A DNA stretch of 52,500 bases from Neocallimastix lanati (nom. inval.) (lineage: Eukaryota > Neocallimastigomycota > Neocallimastigomycetes > Neocallimastigales > Neocallimastigaceae): NCBI GenBank assembly GCA_016946835.1, contig JACVTC010000066.1, positions 867,501 to 920,000 on the forward strand, read 5' to 3'. This document shows positions 34,591 to 45,900 of this stretch, one piece after another. Made by a program: the position numbers and the translations under genes. Numbering within the stretch: the first letter of the stretch is position 1; every line of letters starts with the position of its first letter. The notes beneath the pieces were generated by a model. That model worked only from the letters and a program-made list of their open reading frames with translations. It was not told the origin of the DNA and ran no database searches.

Positions 34591-34759
34591 AAAAAAAAAA
34601 ATTAATACCATCATACTTACCATATACATATATATTTCATTTTATAAATCACAGATAATTTTTTTGTTAGTAAAGAAAAAAAAAAAAAAAAAAATAAAAA
34701 AAAAAAAAAAAAAAGAGTGATAAATTTATAACTGTCAAAATAAAAATAATCTATACCTC

Positions 34760-34958
34760 TCATAAATAATTTATGAAATCCATGATCTTCTTTATACTAG
34801 GATTGTATCCTCTTCCTTTCATGGCATCTATCGTACCCTTATCACTAATAACAAACGTCGGAACATTTTTCTTTTAATTTACCTTCATTAAAATCAAGCA
34901 CTACAACTTTCCTGAACTTTTAAAGTTGTAATAAGACTTGACTAATAGAAACCATCAA
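34760..34958 (-). pseudogene. Fragment resembling thioredoxin
   Basis: The minus strand reads NVPTFVISDKGTIDAMKGRG then YNPSIKKIMDFINYL and a stop (34868-34760). VPTF with its cis-proline, the following strand-turn-strand and the C-terminal helix fit the second half of a thioredoxin fold. Immediately upstream, in another frame, VSISQVLLQL-KFRKVVVLDF fits the first helix and strand of the same fold. The CGPC active site is absent, so an internal deletion is likely. Similarity rests on a few motifs. Confidence 0.45.
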
Positions 34959-35039
34959 TACTTTTTTTTAAAATTTAAAATGAGATAAGTAATGAATCAA
35001 ATCTAATGTTAATCTCACTTGGTGTAGGTGAAAGAACTT

Positions 35040-35280
35040 AGCAAATGATTATTAAGGTTAATTGCATTAATAATACAAATAATTAATAATTAATAATTAA
35101 TACATAATTGATAACTAATAATTAATAATTAATAATTAATACATAATTGATAACTAATAATTAATAATTAATAATTAACAATCAATAATTAATAATTAAT
35201 AAATAACAAATTATTGATTAGATAAATATCAAATAATAACTATTAAATAAATAGATAAATAATAAATTAAATAAATAAAT
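35040..35280. repeat. Degenerate AATTAATAATTAATACATAATTGATA repeat block
   Basis: Two near-identical copies of a ~60-bp unit containing ACATAATTGATAACTAATAA sit side by side (35088-35165), then decay into shorter AATTAAT units. No coding content. Confidence 0.75.
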
Positions 35281-35780
35281 TATAATTGTGGATATACTAT
35301 ATATTTATTATTTTGTATTATGTAATTTATTAATAATAGATTTATATTTTATAAAAAATTAGTTTATAATACTTATTTTATGCTGTAAGCATAAATTTAT
35401 GTTAAACAATCCTTTTAAAATATTTTGTGTAACTTGTATATATACGTAACAAATGTATTCATGTGATTTACATCATGAATGTACTATCCACTTTAATATT
35501 TATTAAATTTTAAATTAAATTATTATTTTATTTTTTTATTTTTTTTTATTTTTTTTTATTTTTATTCATTTTTTTTTATTTTTTTATTTTATATATTATT
35601 ATTATAACATGTAATAATCTTAAAATAGTACTACTAAGTAAATAATTCAAATGATATTAATTTAACTAAATAAACTAACTAGATATTTAAATAACTTTAA
35701 ATAAAATAACTAATAATAGCTAAATATTATAAAATAACTAATATTTTTAAGATTTTATTTTATTTTATTAATTTAATTAC

Positions 35781-36173
35781 TCAATTGTCCCATTTAATAA
35801 ACAACCATCGATTATTAATTTTTTGAAATGTATTTTTGCTACGCAATGTCCAATTTCCCTTAGCTCCATAAACCTTAGCATCAAATTCAATATCTACTGT
35901 CATAAAGGCAAAATTATCTTTTATTTGAATTTGAGGATAAACAAGTCTAGCATTATAATAATTAAGAATTCCTCCCATAATTTCACCTATAAATTCCTTT
36001 TTAGGGGATACTTTTCCTGTCATATGTATCAATTGGAAAGAAGGAGCTAAAAATGAATCAATAGAAGATTGATCTTTTCTAATTAGGGCATCAACAAAAT
36101 CTCTAAAGGCATGTAACACTTCAGTTTCTTGTTGATTAAAATTTTTATTAGCTGATATTGATACAAAGGACAT
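35781..36173 (-). CDS. NTF2/SnoaL-like (DUF4440-type) small protein
   Basis: 130 aa, one exon, ATG at 36173. The whole protein fits one cone-shaped NTF2-like domain: an N-terminal helix EVLHAFRDFVDALIRKDQSS, then FLAPSFQLIHMTGKVSPKKEF (the D/A-P-x-F-x-L/V-H element common in SnoaL/DUF4440 proteins), then helix IGEIMGGILNYY. The strands of the curved sheet follow, ending GNWTLRSKNTFQKINNRWLF and IKWDN. Such proteins are isomerases, dehydratases or binding proteins; the substrate cannot be read from the sequence. No targeting signal is seen. It is intronless and looks like bacterial relatives, so an old transfer is possible. A GC-rich palindrome lies about 160 bp upstream of the start. Confidence 0.8.
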   Translation of the reverse strand: MSFVSISANKNFNQQETEVLHAFRDFVDALIRKDQSSIDSFLAPSFQLIHMTGKVSPKKEFIGEIMGGILNYYNARLVYPQIQIKDNFAFMTVDIEFDAKVYGAKGNWTLRSKNTFQKINNRWLFIKWDN

Positions 36174-36223
36174 TGATTTTTATTATATTAAAAAATAGCT
36201 TTGCAAAATTAATTTGAATTATA

Positions 36224-36257
<34 letters not shown>

Positions 36258-36331
36258 TATTATTTTGAAATAAATAAAGCTGTCAAATAACAAAAATAAT
36301 TTAAAATATTATTTTAATGTATGGAGATTGG

Positions 36332-36347
36332 GGATTGGGCCCAATCC
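36332..36347. promoter_or_regulatory. GC-rich perfect palindrome GGATTGGGCCCAATCC
   Basis: A 16-bp perfect palindrome, extended by AGATT/AATCT on either side with small bulges. It is the most GC-rich spot for kilobases and lies 159 bp upstream of the NTF2-like start. It contains CCAAT in both orientations (ATTGG and CCAAT), so a CCAAT-box pair is one reading. A transposon end is another. Confidence 0.4.
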
Positions 36348-36746
36348 GCTAATCTTCTTTTTTTTTTTTTTTTCAAAAAATAACAATTAGTTTTTCATCG
36401 GAAAAAACCGGTCTTTTATCCCTGGCTATTATTAGAATAAATTAATTAAAAAATATATTTTATATATATATTTAATTAAATTATTATACTCTAATATATG
36501 GAATGATGATAAATTGAATTATATAATGTATATCACATTAATATAATAAAAAAAAAAGGATGACTAATTTTATATAAATATTCTTAGTGATTATTATTAC
36601 ATTCTATATCATTCAATTATATCTTTTTTTTTTTTTAACAGATGTTTCTAACAGGATTTTTATAAGCATTATTCAGTTCAATTATTATATTCATCATTTT
36701 GTTATTATTATAATTAATTATAGTATTTAATACTAATAATTATTCT

Positions 36747-36826
36747 TAAGTATGATATAAAAATAAAAATAAAAACTATAATTATTAATAATTAAAGTTT
36801 TTATTTTTATTTTTATATCATACTTA
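36747..36826. repeat. 80-bp near-perfect palindrome
   Basis: Arms 36747-36777 and 36796-36826 are exact 31-bp reverse complements (TAAGTATGATATAAAAATAA...). The 18-bp centre is itself a 16-bp palindrome (TAATTATTAATAATTA) flanked by one A on each side. Only that single pair fails to match across 80 bp. Weaker complementarity (CTAATAATTATT against TTATTTTATTAG) extends to about 36734-36838. Confidence 0.9.
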
Positions 36827-37063
36827 TTATTTTATTAGTCATTACATAAAATAAATTAAAAAACATTAAATTATCACATGATTAAGTATCATATGATTTA
36901 TAGTATGATTTAATGTAACATGACATAAAATAAATTTATGTAATATAATAAATTCTATACATAAAATTATAAAGGAATAAAAAAGGTTAAATGAATAAAT
37001 AATTGAATAAATAATAAAAAATAAATAATTAAATAATTAAATAATAAGTAATTAAATAATTAT

Positions 37064-37094
<31 letters not shown>

Positions 37095-37435
37095 AAATAA
37101 TTAAATGATAAAAATAATAAATAATTAAATAATTAAATGATAAATAATAAATAATTATAATAAATAATTAAATAATAAATTATAAATAATAAATAATTAT
37201 ATAATAAATAATAAAGTATGTTCTATCTGATAAAAACTCATAATATTAAATAATACTCATATAATAAACAATTCAATTATTTATTCAATGTACTTTTTAT
37301 TTAATAAGAAAATGGAAAATGATTATTAAATATTATATTTCAAAATTTTTTATATTTACTTATAATTAAATAAACTCGAAACAACCATCACAATACTTAT
37401 TTAATTAATTATAAAAAAAAAAAATACTAAAAAAA
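36827..37435. other. Intergenic DNA with AATAAATAATT repeats
   Basis: Degenerate AATAAT/AATTAAAT repeats at about 37000-37215, then a short complex stretch with no recognisable gene. Confidence 0.45.
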
Positions 37436-37564
37436 ATTCTTGGTGTCAAAAAATCTGAAGTTAGTTTAATTGGAGGAATGAAAAGTAGAGAAAAAGTTAC
37501 TCGAGTTGAAACTAGTGATATTGATACCATTAGTGAATTAATATTGTATAATTTATATCAATAG
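37436..37564 (+). pseudogene. C-terminal fragment of a DUF167 (UPF0235/YggU-like) protein
   Basis: The frame reads ILGVKKSEVSLIGGMKSREK then VTRVETSDIDTISELILYNL and a stop. This matches the end of DUF167 proteins (L-x-[VL]-[RK]-KS-[DE]-V-x-L-x-x-G-x-KSR-x-K-x-[LV]). The upstream half of the ~100-aa domain is missing: an A run and a frame break precede it, and no earlier exon is visible in the repeats to the left. It could be the last exon of a gene with a long intron, but a stranded relic is more likely. Confidence 0.55.
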
Positions 37565-37565
37565 A

Positions 37566-37601
37566 TAATAATAATAATAATAATAATAATATAATAATAA
37601 C

Positions 37602-37647
<46 letters not shown>

Positions 37648-37672
37648 TAATATAATAATAATAATAATAAAG
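37566..37672. repeat. AAT microsatellite
   Basis: AAT repeats with a few TAT interruptions, immediately after the stop of the DUF167 fragment. Confidence 0.9.
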
Positions 37673-38640
37673 TAAAATAAAAAATAATTAAAAATAAAGT
37701 TATATATATATATATATATATTTATTTAATTAATTAAAATTAAATATATAAATATTCTAATAACAATTGATGTGTATTAAAAAAAATGTTCATAAATTTT
37801 TATTTATTTACATATTTATTTATTATTTTTTGTTGTCGTTGTTATTGTCACTGAAATATTATTATAAGTATGTGTATATGTTAGATAAATTTATTTATGA
37901 TTTATGGGTTTATGGATTTAGATAGTTCTTATATATGATATTGTATTTATTAATCGTAATTAATATTCGTCGTGGAAAAAATTTTTTTTTTTTTTTTTTT
38001 TTTTTTTCAATTTAGAGTAAAACCACATCATTTACTTATATTGAAAGATAGAAATCATGAATAAATTAGTATATGTATTGAAAGATTACTAATTTTTTTT
38101 ATATTAATTAATTCAGCTCCGAGGCAGACATGTAACGATGTGTTGTAAACGGCGACACAGTATTTATTAGTATGCCAAATATCAACACGCCTACATCAAT
38201 AACTGTTGAGGTACTAATGGGAGTTTTGAGTACTTATTATGTGTTTGTGTCTATATATTTAGTATTTTTTTATATTGTTTATATATAAATAAATTTAATA
38301 CAAACACTTTGTTTTGCAGAGCATTAATTATTATTTAAAGAGAAGGAATATTAAAAAAGGAAAAGTTAAAAGATAGTTTGAAGAAGAAGGGAAAAAAAAT
38401 ATGTTAATGTGTTTAGTATACGAGTGATTATTTAAATCGGATTGGTTTAAATCATTAGTATTTTTTTTTTTTTTGATACCTTTTTTTTTTTTTTATCAAT
38501 CTATACTTTAATAATATTCATATATTACTATTAATAATAAATAATAAATAATAAATAATAAAATTTTACCAGATGGTACATAGTACATAAGTATCACCTC
38601 ATCTAATTTATAAACAATGAAATAGATCATTAAGAAATGA
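37673..38640. other. Leader-like region before the copia relic
   Basis: Contains a less AT-biased island at 38110-38230 (GCTCCGAGGCAGACATGTAA and CGGCGACACAG). It may be an LTR or untranslated leader of the downstream element, but I found no matching second LTR. It encodes nothing recognisable. Confidence 0.35.
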
Positions 38641-40152
38641 ATGGAAATGGATTTAAACAAGTCAAATGCTGCCCAATCCAATCCATTATTGGAAGTAGCT
38701 AAGATACAACTACCGTCAAACTTATTTGAAGAATATGATACCACCTATGAAATGATAAAACAAACTAGAAAGTCATTTTATGTAGCTAAGATACAACTAC
38801 CGTCAAACTTATTTGAAGGATATGATACCACCTATGAAATGATAAAACAAGCTAGAAAGTCATTTTATGTAGTTTTGGACCATCAAAATTATATTAAATT
38901 AAATATCAAATTAAAACTTTAGCAATTAAAAAAAGAATTAAATTATATATAAAATAGATAAATTAAATTATTTATTTAACCATAATGATAAGAAATCTAA
39001 ATGATGTGGAAAAAAAAATTAGATGAAGAAACAATAATGCTCAAGAAATTAAAAAAAAAAAATTATCAATCCAACAACATAAAAGGAATTAAAAATACTG
39101 AAGAATCAGACGATTCAGAGGATCTTAGCGAAGGTGAAAATTTCACAGGATTTTCAGGAAATATTAACATCAATACTATTCGCAATGTCACATCCAATAC
39201 TTATTAAAAGAAAAGAATTAACAAGATGAATAATTGATAGAGGAGCTTCATTAAATTTAACAAAAAAGAAGTCAAAGATCACCAAAATGATTAATAATAA
39301 AATTATCATCGACAAAATTTAAAAAAAAAAAAAAAAAAAGATAGGAACTTATAATGGTACAAATTAAAGATTTTTATTTTATTCTATCAAAAATTCATTA
39401 TGTACATAATATCAAAAGTAATTTATTCTCATCTCATTATCTCATTCAGTTAAAAAAAAAAAAAATTTCAAAATTATTATTGATTACAATGAAATGAATA
39501 TTTAAATAAATATAGGCTTCAATTATTCAAAAATAATAAAAAAAACTCTTCTCATTATATACTACTCCTTTTAAAATGCATAAATCTCTAAATTTAGATA
39601 TTACCAATTTCAATTATGAACTTTGGAATGCATAATTAGGCCATTTTAACAATAAAAAGGATATTCAAAAAAAAAAATTTTTTTTTTTTTTATTTGAAAT
39701 CATACTTGTATCCACAACAAAAAATAACTGTTCCCAATGTAAAATTAGCAAAACGAAAAGAAAAATTGTTTTATGCTTTTATAAAACAGTACTACTCAAC
39801 CACCCCAACTTGTACATTCTAATGTAAATGGTAAATTAAAAAAAAAAAAAAAAAAAATTAAATGACAAATTACCACTTAATTTTTGGGATCCTTCTATCT
39901 TATGTTCATGACAATTATGCAATTTCGGTTCTCATCAAGACAATAATTCAAAAATCCTAGATAAGGTTTTTTTTTCTATAAATTTATTGATATCTTACAC
40001 CTACTTGTTTTTAGTTAAAGAGTATAATTTTACAACAATCGTCGAAAAAATAAATTTGAAAATAATTCAATACATGGAATTTTTTATTGCTTAAGTCTCG
40101 GATTCTACTGATGATGGTTTTTTTTAGATCTGTCTTCTAACTGTACTATTGT

Positions 40153-40193
<41 letters not shown>

Positions 40194-41110
40194 GAAAATA
40201 TTCCTGAGATTATTAATACTACCTTTATTTCAGAAGAGTATATTAAATTTTTTTTTATCCCTTCGAATTTATTCAATTGACAAGGAAAAGGATAGTAATG
40301 ATCATTGAAGTAATTTAAATAATTCTAGCATTAATAATCGAGAAATTATTAATAGCAATAATAAAATTTTATTATAAATAATAACAATAACAACAATAAA
40401 ATTAATATTAATATTAATAAAAATATGAATTAAAACGAAAAACACAAAAACTTAAATACATGTCAAAATTCGGATATATTAATTGATAAAACTTCAAACA
40501 ATAATTTAAATAGTTCTTAATGATAATAATATGGCTATAAATATTCAAGAAATATTCAAGATAGTAATTAAAATAATTTAGAACAAAAATAACCACATTG
40601 AAAATATCGATATGATTAAAAATAAAAACATCAAAAGAAAATTCATTAATTTAAATGAAGATGAAAATACAAATGATAATGAACAATTAACAATAAAGAA
40701 AAATAAAATATTAGAGAATTGTTAACAATATTCCTAAAGATACTATTTTAATTGACACAAGATAAGAATTTACTACCAAAGATAATGGTGTTAAAAAAAA
40801 AAAAAAAAAAGGGATTAATTTTATATTTACATATTCTACCAACAATTGAAACAAATAGTTTAAGAATTACATTTGCTATTTTATCATCACATATCAAAAT
40901 ATATGGAAGCTAAGACTAATGAATATAAAAGCAACTTTGTTAAATGCTAAAATTAGAAGAAAAAATAGGCATAGATATACCAGAAGAAGATAAAAATTAT
41001 AACTCTGGAAAATATTGGATATTAGCTTAGCTCTCTATTGCTTAATACAAGCTGGAAGGCAAGGGTATAAAGAAATATCAAGTTATTTTCAAATTAAAAT
41101 TTTATCAAAA
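38641..41110 (+). mobile_element. Ty1/copia retrotransposon relic (gag-like to mid RT)
   Basis: Copia-order pieces appear from left to right in shifting frames. 38641-38922 is a gag-like frame. About 39210-39260 reads IIDRGASLNLT, a protease active site whose D-S-G triad now reads D-R-G. About 39395-39450 reads IHYVHNIKSNLFSSHYL, the pre-integrase block. About 39730-39830 has CSQC and then LVHSNVNG, the integrase zinc ligands and first catalytic region, with the Asp now Asn. About 40840-41090 reads ETNSLRITFAILSSH, DIPEEDKNYNSGKYW and QAGRQGYKEISSYF, the RT fingers and palm. RT ends before its catalytic YxDD; RNase H and both LTRs are missing. Many stops make it dead. The order PR-IN-RT marks it as copia, not gypsy. 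Confidence 0.75.
38695..38868 (+). repeat. 87-bp tandem duplication inside the gag-like frame
   Basis: 38695-38781 and 38782-38868 are almost identical and duplicate 29 codons in frame (VAKIQLPSNLFEEYDTTYEM...). The copies differ at only a few bases (for example E/G and T/A), so the duplication is younger than most of the decay around it. Confidence 0.93.
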
Positions 41111-41251
41111 TAAAAAAAGAAGATTTTTTTTCTATTAAAATTTTATAAAAAAAATAAAATTTTATTTTATTTTATTTTTTTTTTTTTTTTTTATTTATGT
41201 TACTAACAAATGTATAATGTGGGGTGAACGATATGAATTGGTTATAATTGA

Positions 41252-41643
41252 ATAATAAATAATAAATAATAAATAATAAATAATAAATAATAAATAATAA
41301 ATAATAAATAATAAATAATAAATAATAAATAATAAATAATAAATAATAAATAATAAATAATAAATAATAAATAATAAATAATAAATAATAAATAATAAAT
41401 AATAAATAATAAATAATAAATAATAAATAATAAATAATAAATAATAAATAATAAATAATAAATAATAAATAATAAATAATAAATAATAAATAATAAATAA
41501 TAAATAATAAATAATAAATAATAAATAATAAATAATAAATAATAAATAATAAATAATAAATAATAAATAATAAATAATAAATAATAAATAATAAATAATT
41601 AAATAATAAATAATAAATAATAAATAATAAATAATAAATAATT
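41252..41643. repeat. AATAAAT heptamer satellite (~55 units)
   Basis: About 390 bp of almost pure 7-bp repeat, with a single AATTAAAT variant near 41600. It begins where the truncated copia RT ends. Confidence 0.95.
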
Positions 41644-42931
41644 ATTATTTTGAATATCTTAATTTATTTTATATTAAATAATATAAATTATTTATAAAAC
41701 TTTATTTAATATTAAAAATTGTTAACTTTAAAAAAATTTAAATTAATTCTATTCTTCAAACTAATTTTCATATATAATATATATTTTACAATATATTTAA
41801 ATAAATTAAATTGATAGTATTATATTCATTACATATAAATAAATATATTTGCACTATATATTATATTAAATTGAAATTAAATTAATTGGAACCTTTTTTT
41901 TGAAAATATTATATTTTAAAATTCAATTACCCATAAATTATATTGGTTTCCCTTCTGAATCTATTTATCCTATTTATATTATTTTGAATACATTTATTTA
42001 AATATTATTTATATATACACTCATTATAACTATTATTTATTTAATTCATATATATATCCACTTATTTACATTTCATTGTAGTCAATTCATTTAAATGAAA
42101 AAAAAAAAAAAAAAAAAAAACCTATTATGATTTTTTTTTTCCTTTTTTTAATAATTTTATTTTAATTATTATTAATTTATTAATTTATTTATTTATTTAT
42201 TTATTTTATTTATTTATTTTATTTATCATTTTGTAGATATAGTTTTATATAGTTTATTAACATAAAAGTAGATGATGCTGAATTAAAGAAAGTAATGAAG
42301 AAAAAAAGGGGAATGGAAAAAGAAGAAAAAAAAAAAGACAAATATAATATATAGATTTAAAATGTAGATGAACAAAATAAAAAATATTTTATATTTAAGT
42401 AATGTATAAATTTTGAAAAATTCAAATAAAAATATATAATCTAAAAGTAATATTGAAATCCATTTTTATTATATAGTTTTAATAATCAATATAATCAATA
42501 ATATAAATCTGAGCTTTTTTTTTTTTATTAAAGAGAAAAAAAAATATAAAGTATATATAGATATATTTTCTAAAAATTAGACATTTATAAATTTTTCAGT
42601 AGTATCAATAATTTAAATAGCTTATTTGAAAGGATATCCAAATATATTATATATTATAATTATTTAAGGAAATTGGAATATTTATTATTTTAATTTATTT
42701 TAATAATAATAACTTTTTTTTTTTTTAATATAACCAGTAGAAAAATTGAAATTAAAATTATATTAATAATTTAGATTCCTTTGTAGCAACATTAAAAAAA
42801 AAAAAAAGTATAAAATAAATTTTAAAACAGTACTTTATATATATAAGATAAATATCATTTATAATATTTATTTTAAAAACAACTTAAAAGGAAAAACAAG
42901 ACAATTTCAAAATTATTATTTTAAAAACTTT

Positions 42932-42970
<39 letters not shown>

Positions 42971-42992
42971 AAAGAAAGATAAATAAATAAAA
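41644..42992. other. Upstream region of the ankyrin gene
   Basis: AT-rich, with poly(A) runs at 42098-42120 and 42938-42965. A lysine-rich open stretch at 42268-42353 (VDDAELKKVMKKKRG) has slightly coding-like composition but no partner exon. The run before the ATG at 42993 is A-rich, as for the other genes here. Confidence 0.4.
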
Positions 42993-45900
42993 ATGTCATT
43001 ATTTTTAAATACAAGAGAAAAACGTTTAATTCAAGCGATTGAGGATAATAATATAAATTATGTAAGTCATTTATTATCATCAAAAAAATCATTAAATATT
43101 AATTATAAAAGTAAAAATAATTTTACTCCTCTATTATTAGCAGCTAGTTTAAGTGGTAGAGAAGAGATAATAAAAATTATATTAAATGCGGAAAATATAA
43201 ATTTAAATCTTAAGACAAAAGATAATGAAACAGCTTTACATCTTGCTATACCGAACTATAATTTAGAAATTATTCAACTATTAATAAAAAATAATATTAA
43301 TTTAAATGAAAGAGATAAATTTGGTAAAACTGCCATAGTAAAAATTATTGAACAAATAAAAAGATATACTATACCCAATGAAGTTTTAAATGATAGCATA
43401 ATTAATTTTGCTACAGCTTCTTCTGTTTATAGTGATGATACTATAACGTCTATATCTATTGATGGCAATTCTGAACAAAATTCAGGATCAGATAAAAGTA
43501 ATGAAGAAAAAGTAATTGCAAAGCTAAAAAAAAGAAAGGAATTAAAAGATGAAAATTCGTCATTTGATGAAATAAGTTTAAGTAGTGATTTTAGTTGGAT
43601 TGATAATAATGATTCAGGCTCATTAGAACTATGTGAAAATTATATAGAAAGTCTATCAATGTCTTTAAAACAAAGAGATATTAATGAAGTAACAAATACT
43701 ATATTAAATAATGAGTCTATTGAAGATAATAGAAATGCGATAGTGAATCTACACAAAGGTCAAAATCTCAATGAAAATTTAATGATAAATACAAATATGA
43801 ATGAAAATGAAAATAGTATAGTGAAAGAATCTATAAAAGAAGATAACATAGAAAGTGCAAAAACGATAGCAAATGAAATTGAAAATGATTTGGATGATAA
43901 ATTAAAATACAACTATGAAATACAAAATAAACAATTCTTAAAAGATTCATATCACATGAAATTAAATTATAATAATAATAATAATAATTTATTTAAAGAA
44001 ATTAGAACATATGAAATTAATGATGCTCTGACGAATAATAAAGAAATAAAAATGACAGCTATGAATATAGAGATTAACAGTAATAATGATAATGATTATT
44101 TAGTAAAACAACATAATTATAATAATACATCTGATCTTACAACACCGGTAATTAAAGAAGGTGTTATCGAAGACCAAAATATTCATAGGAATGAAGATGA
44201 GCAACCACAATTAACAGAAGAAGCCACTGAATCAAGACCAAATCATCCAACATCAATCGCTAATACAAGTACAGATTCAACTACCATACATAATTTTGAA
44301 AATACCGTAAAAGAAGTTGAAGTTGAATCGTATAAACTTTCTGATAGTAAAGGTTTAGAAAGTTCAAAAAGTCTAGAAAGCCTAGATTCATTAACAATAA
44401 ATAGTTCATTTACTAACGATGTGAATAAGAGTGATAAGAGTAACAATGATAGTCTTAATAGTAATGAAGAAAGACACAATGATGAAATTAATAAAGATAA
44501 TAGTATTAATAGTGATGACGCGAATAGAGAAAAATACAATGGGGATAAAACTCCACAAGTATTAAGAAATAGTAAAAAAAATAATTCTCTGAAGCGTCCT
44601 AACCATTATAATACAACTGAAAAAAATAATACTATTAATGCAAATACTACTGTTACTACAACTTCTGCTACTGCTACTACTACTACTACTACTACTTTTA
44701 CTAATAATAATAATAATAAAAACGATAATAATAATAGAAATGATAATAGTTTATTAGAAAAGTCTCCTTCAATTAATCATGATATGTCACTTCAAGAATG
44801 TCAACTAAAAATAAAGGAAATTAAATTATCAGATAATGAAGAGGATGAAGAACAAGAAGAAAATGATACTAGTAGTAATTCGATTAATTCTACTTCAGCA
44901 TCCGAATTTAGTTATTTACCATCAGAAATTAAAGCTAAAAAGCAAGATTTTTATAAAAGAGATTTTTGTAGTAAAAGTAATATTAATTTAAATTTTACTG
45001 ATAATAACTCTTTTGTTGAAAGTATTATTCCCTATGAAAATGTTTCAGTGGATTCTATATTTATAAAAAGAAAACCTTCCAAAGGTTTCAGTCTTACTGA
45101 AAAAAGAAACGTTAGAAATCGCTATTCTTCATATGCATTATCTACCTATGATAAATTACGATTTAATCAAACTTCACCGTCCGAAAAGAATAAGAGAAAA
45201 ATGTCTAAAACATTAATTAATGAATCAATTCAGCATCACGGAAGTATTTCAGATACTACAAACCAATCCTCCATTTTAGAAAATGAAATCCCAAGGGAAA
45301 CCAATCGTCAAAGAGCTAAAAAATATTTAGCAATGTTGGAGCTTCTTCTTTGGAATGATGCAGATCCCAACGTTCAAGATATTGAAGGTCGTACCTCCTT
45401 AATTATTGCCTGTATCTTTAAATTAAGACAAGTAGTTCCTGTACTTCTTCAATATGGAACAAGTGTAAATACCAGAGATTATTTAGGAAAGACTGCATTA
45501 ATGTATTCTTGTGAAAAGCAGGAGGATGGTATTGTTAAACAACTTTTAGACTATCATTCGAATATAAATCTTCAGGATAAGAATGGATTAACGGCCCTGA
45601 TGTTAGCCTGTAAATACGATAATGAGGAAATTATTCGTCTTTTATTGGAAAATAGGGCACGAGTGAATCGACAGGATAAAAATGGAGATACGGCGTTGAC
45701 CTTTGCTAGTCGTTATGGATGTACAAAAGCTGTTTACCACTTGATGCGTTATTGTGCCAATGGTAATATTAAAAATAAGAGAGGTGAAACTGCCTTAATT
45801 ATTGCTTGTCGTCATGTCAATGTAAATATTATTCATATTCTTGTCAATCAACCTATCGATATTGATCTTCAAGATCGTAATGGTAATACCGCACTGATCT

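Noticed and set aside
38110-38230. Possible tRNA or LTR in the GC-richer island before the copia relic
   Set aside because: No cloverleaf can be drawn and no second copy exists downstream, so neither call is supported.
42268-42353. Possible short exon encoding a Lys-rich peptide (VDDAELKKVMKKKRG)
   Set aside because: No partner exon in phase was found and Lys-rich frames are common in A-rich DNA. It stays only a note in the upstream region.
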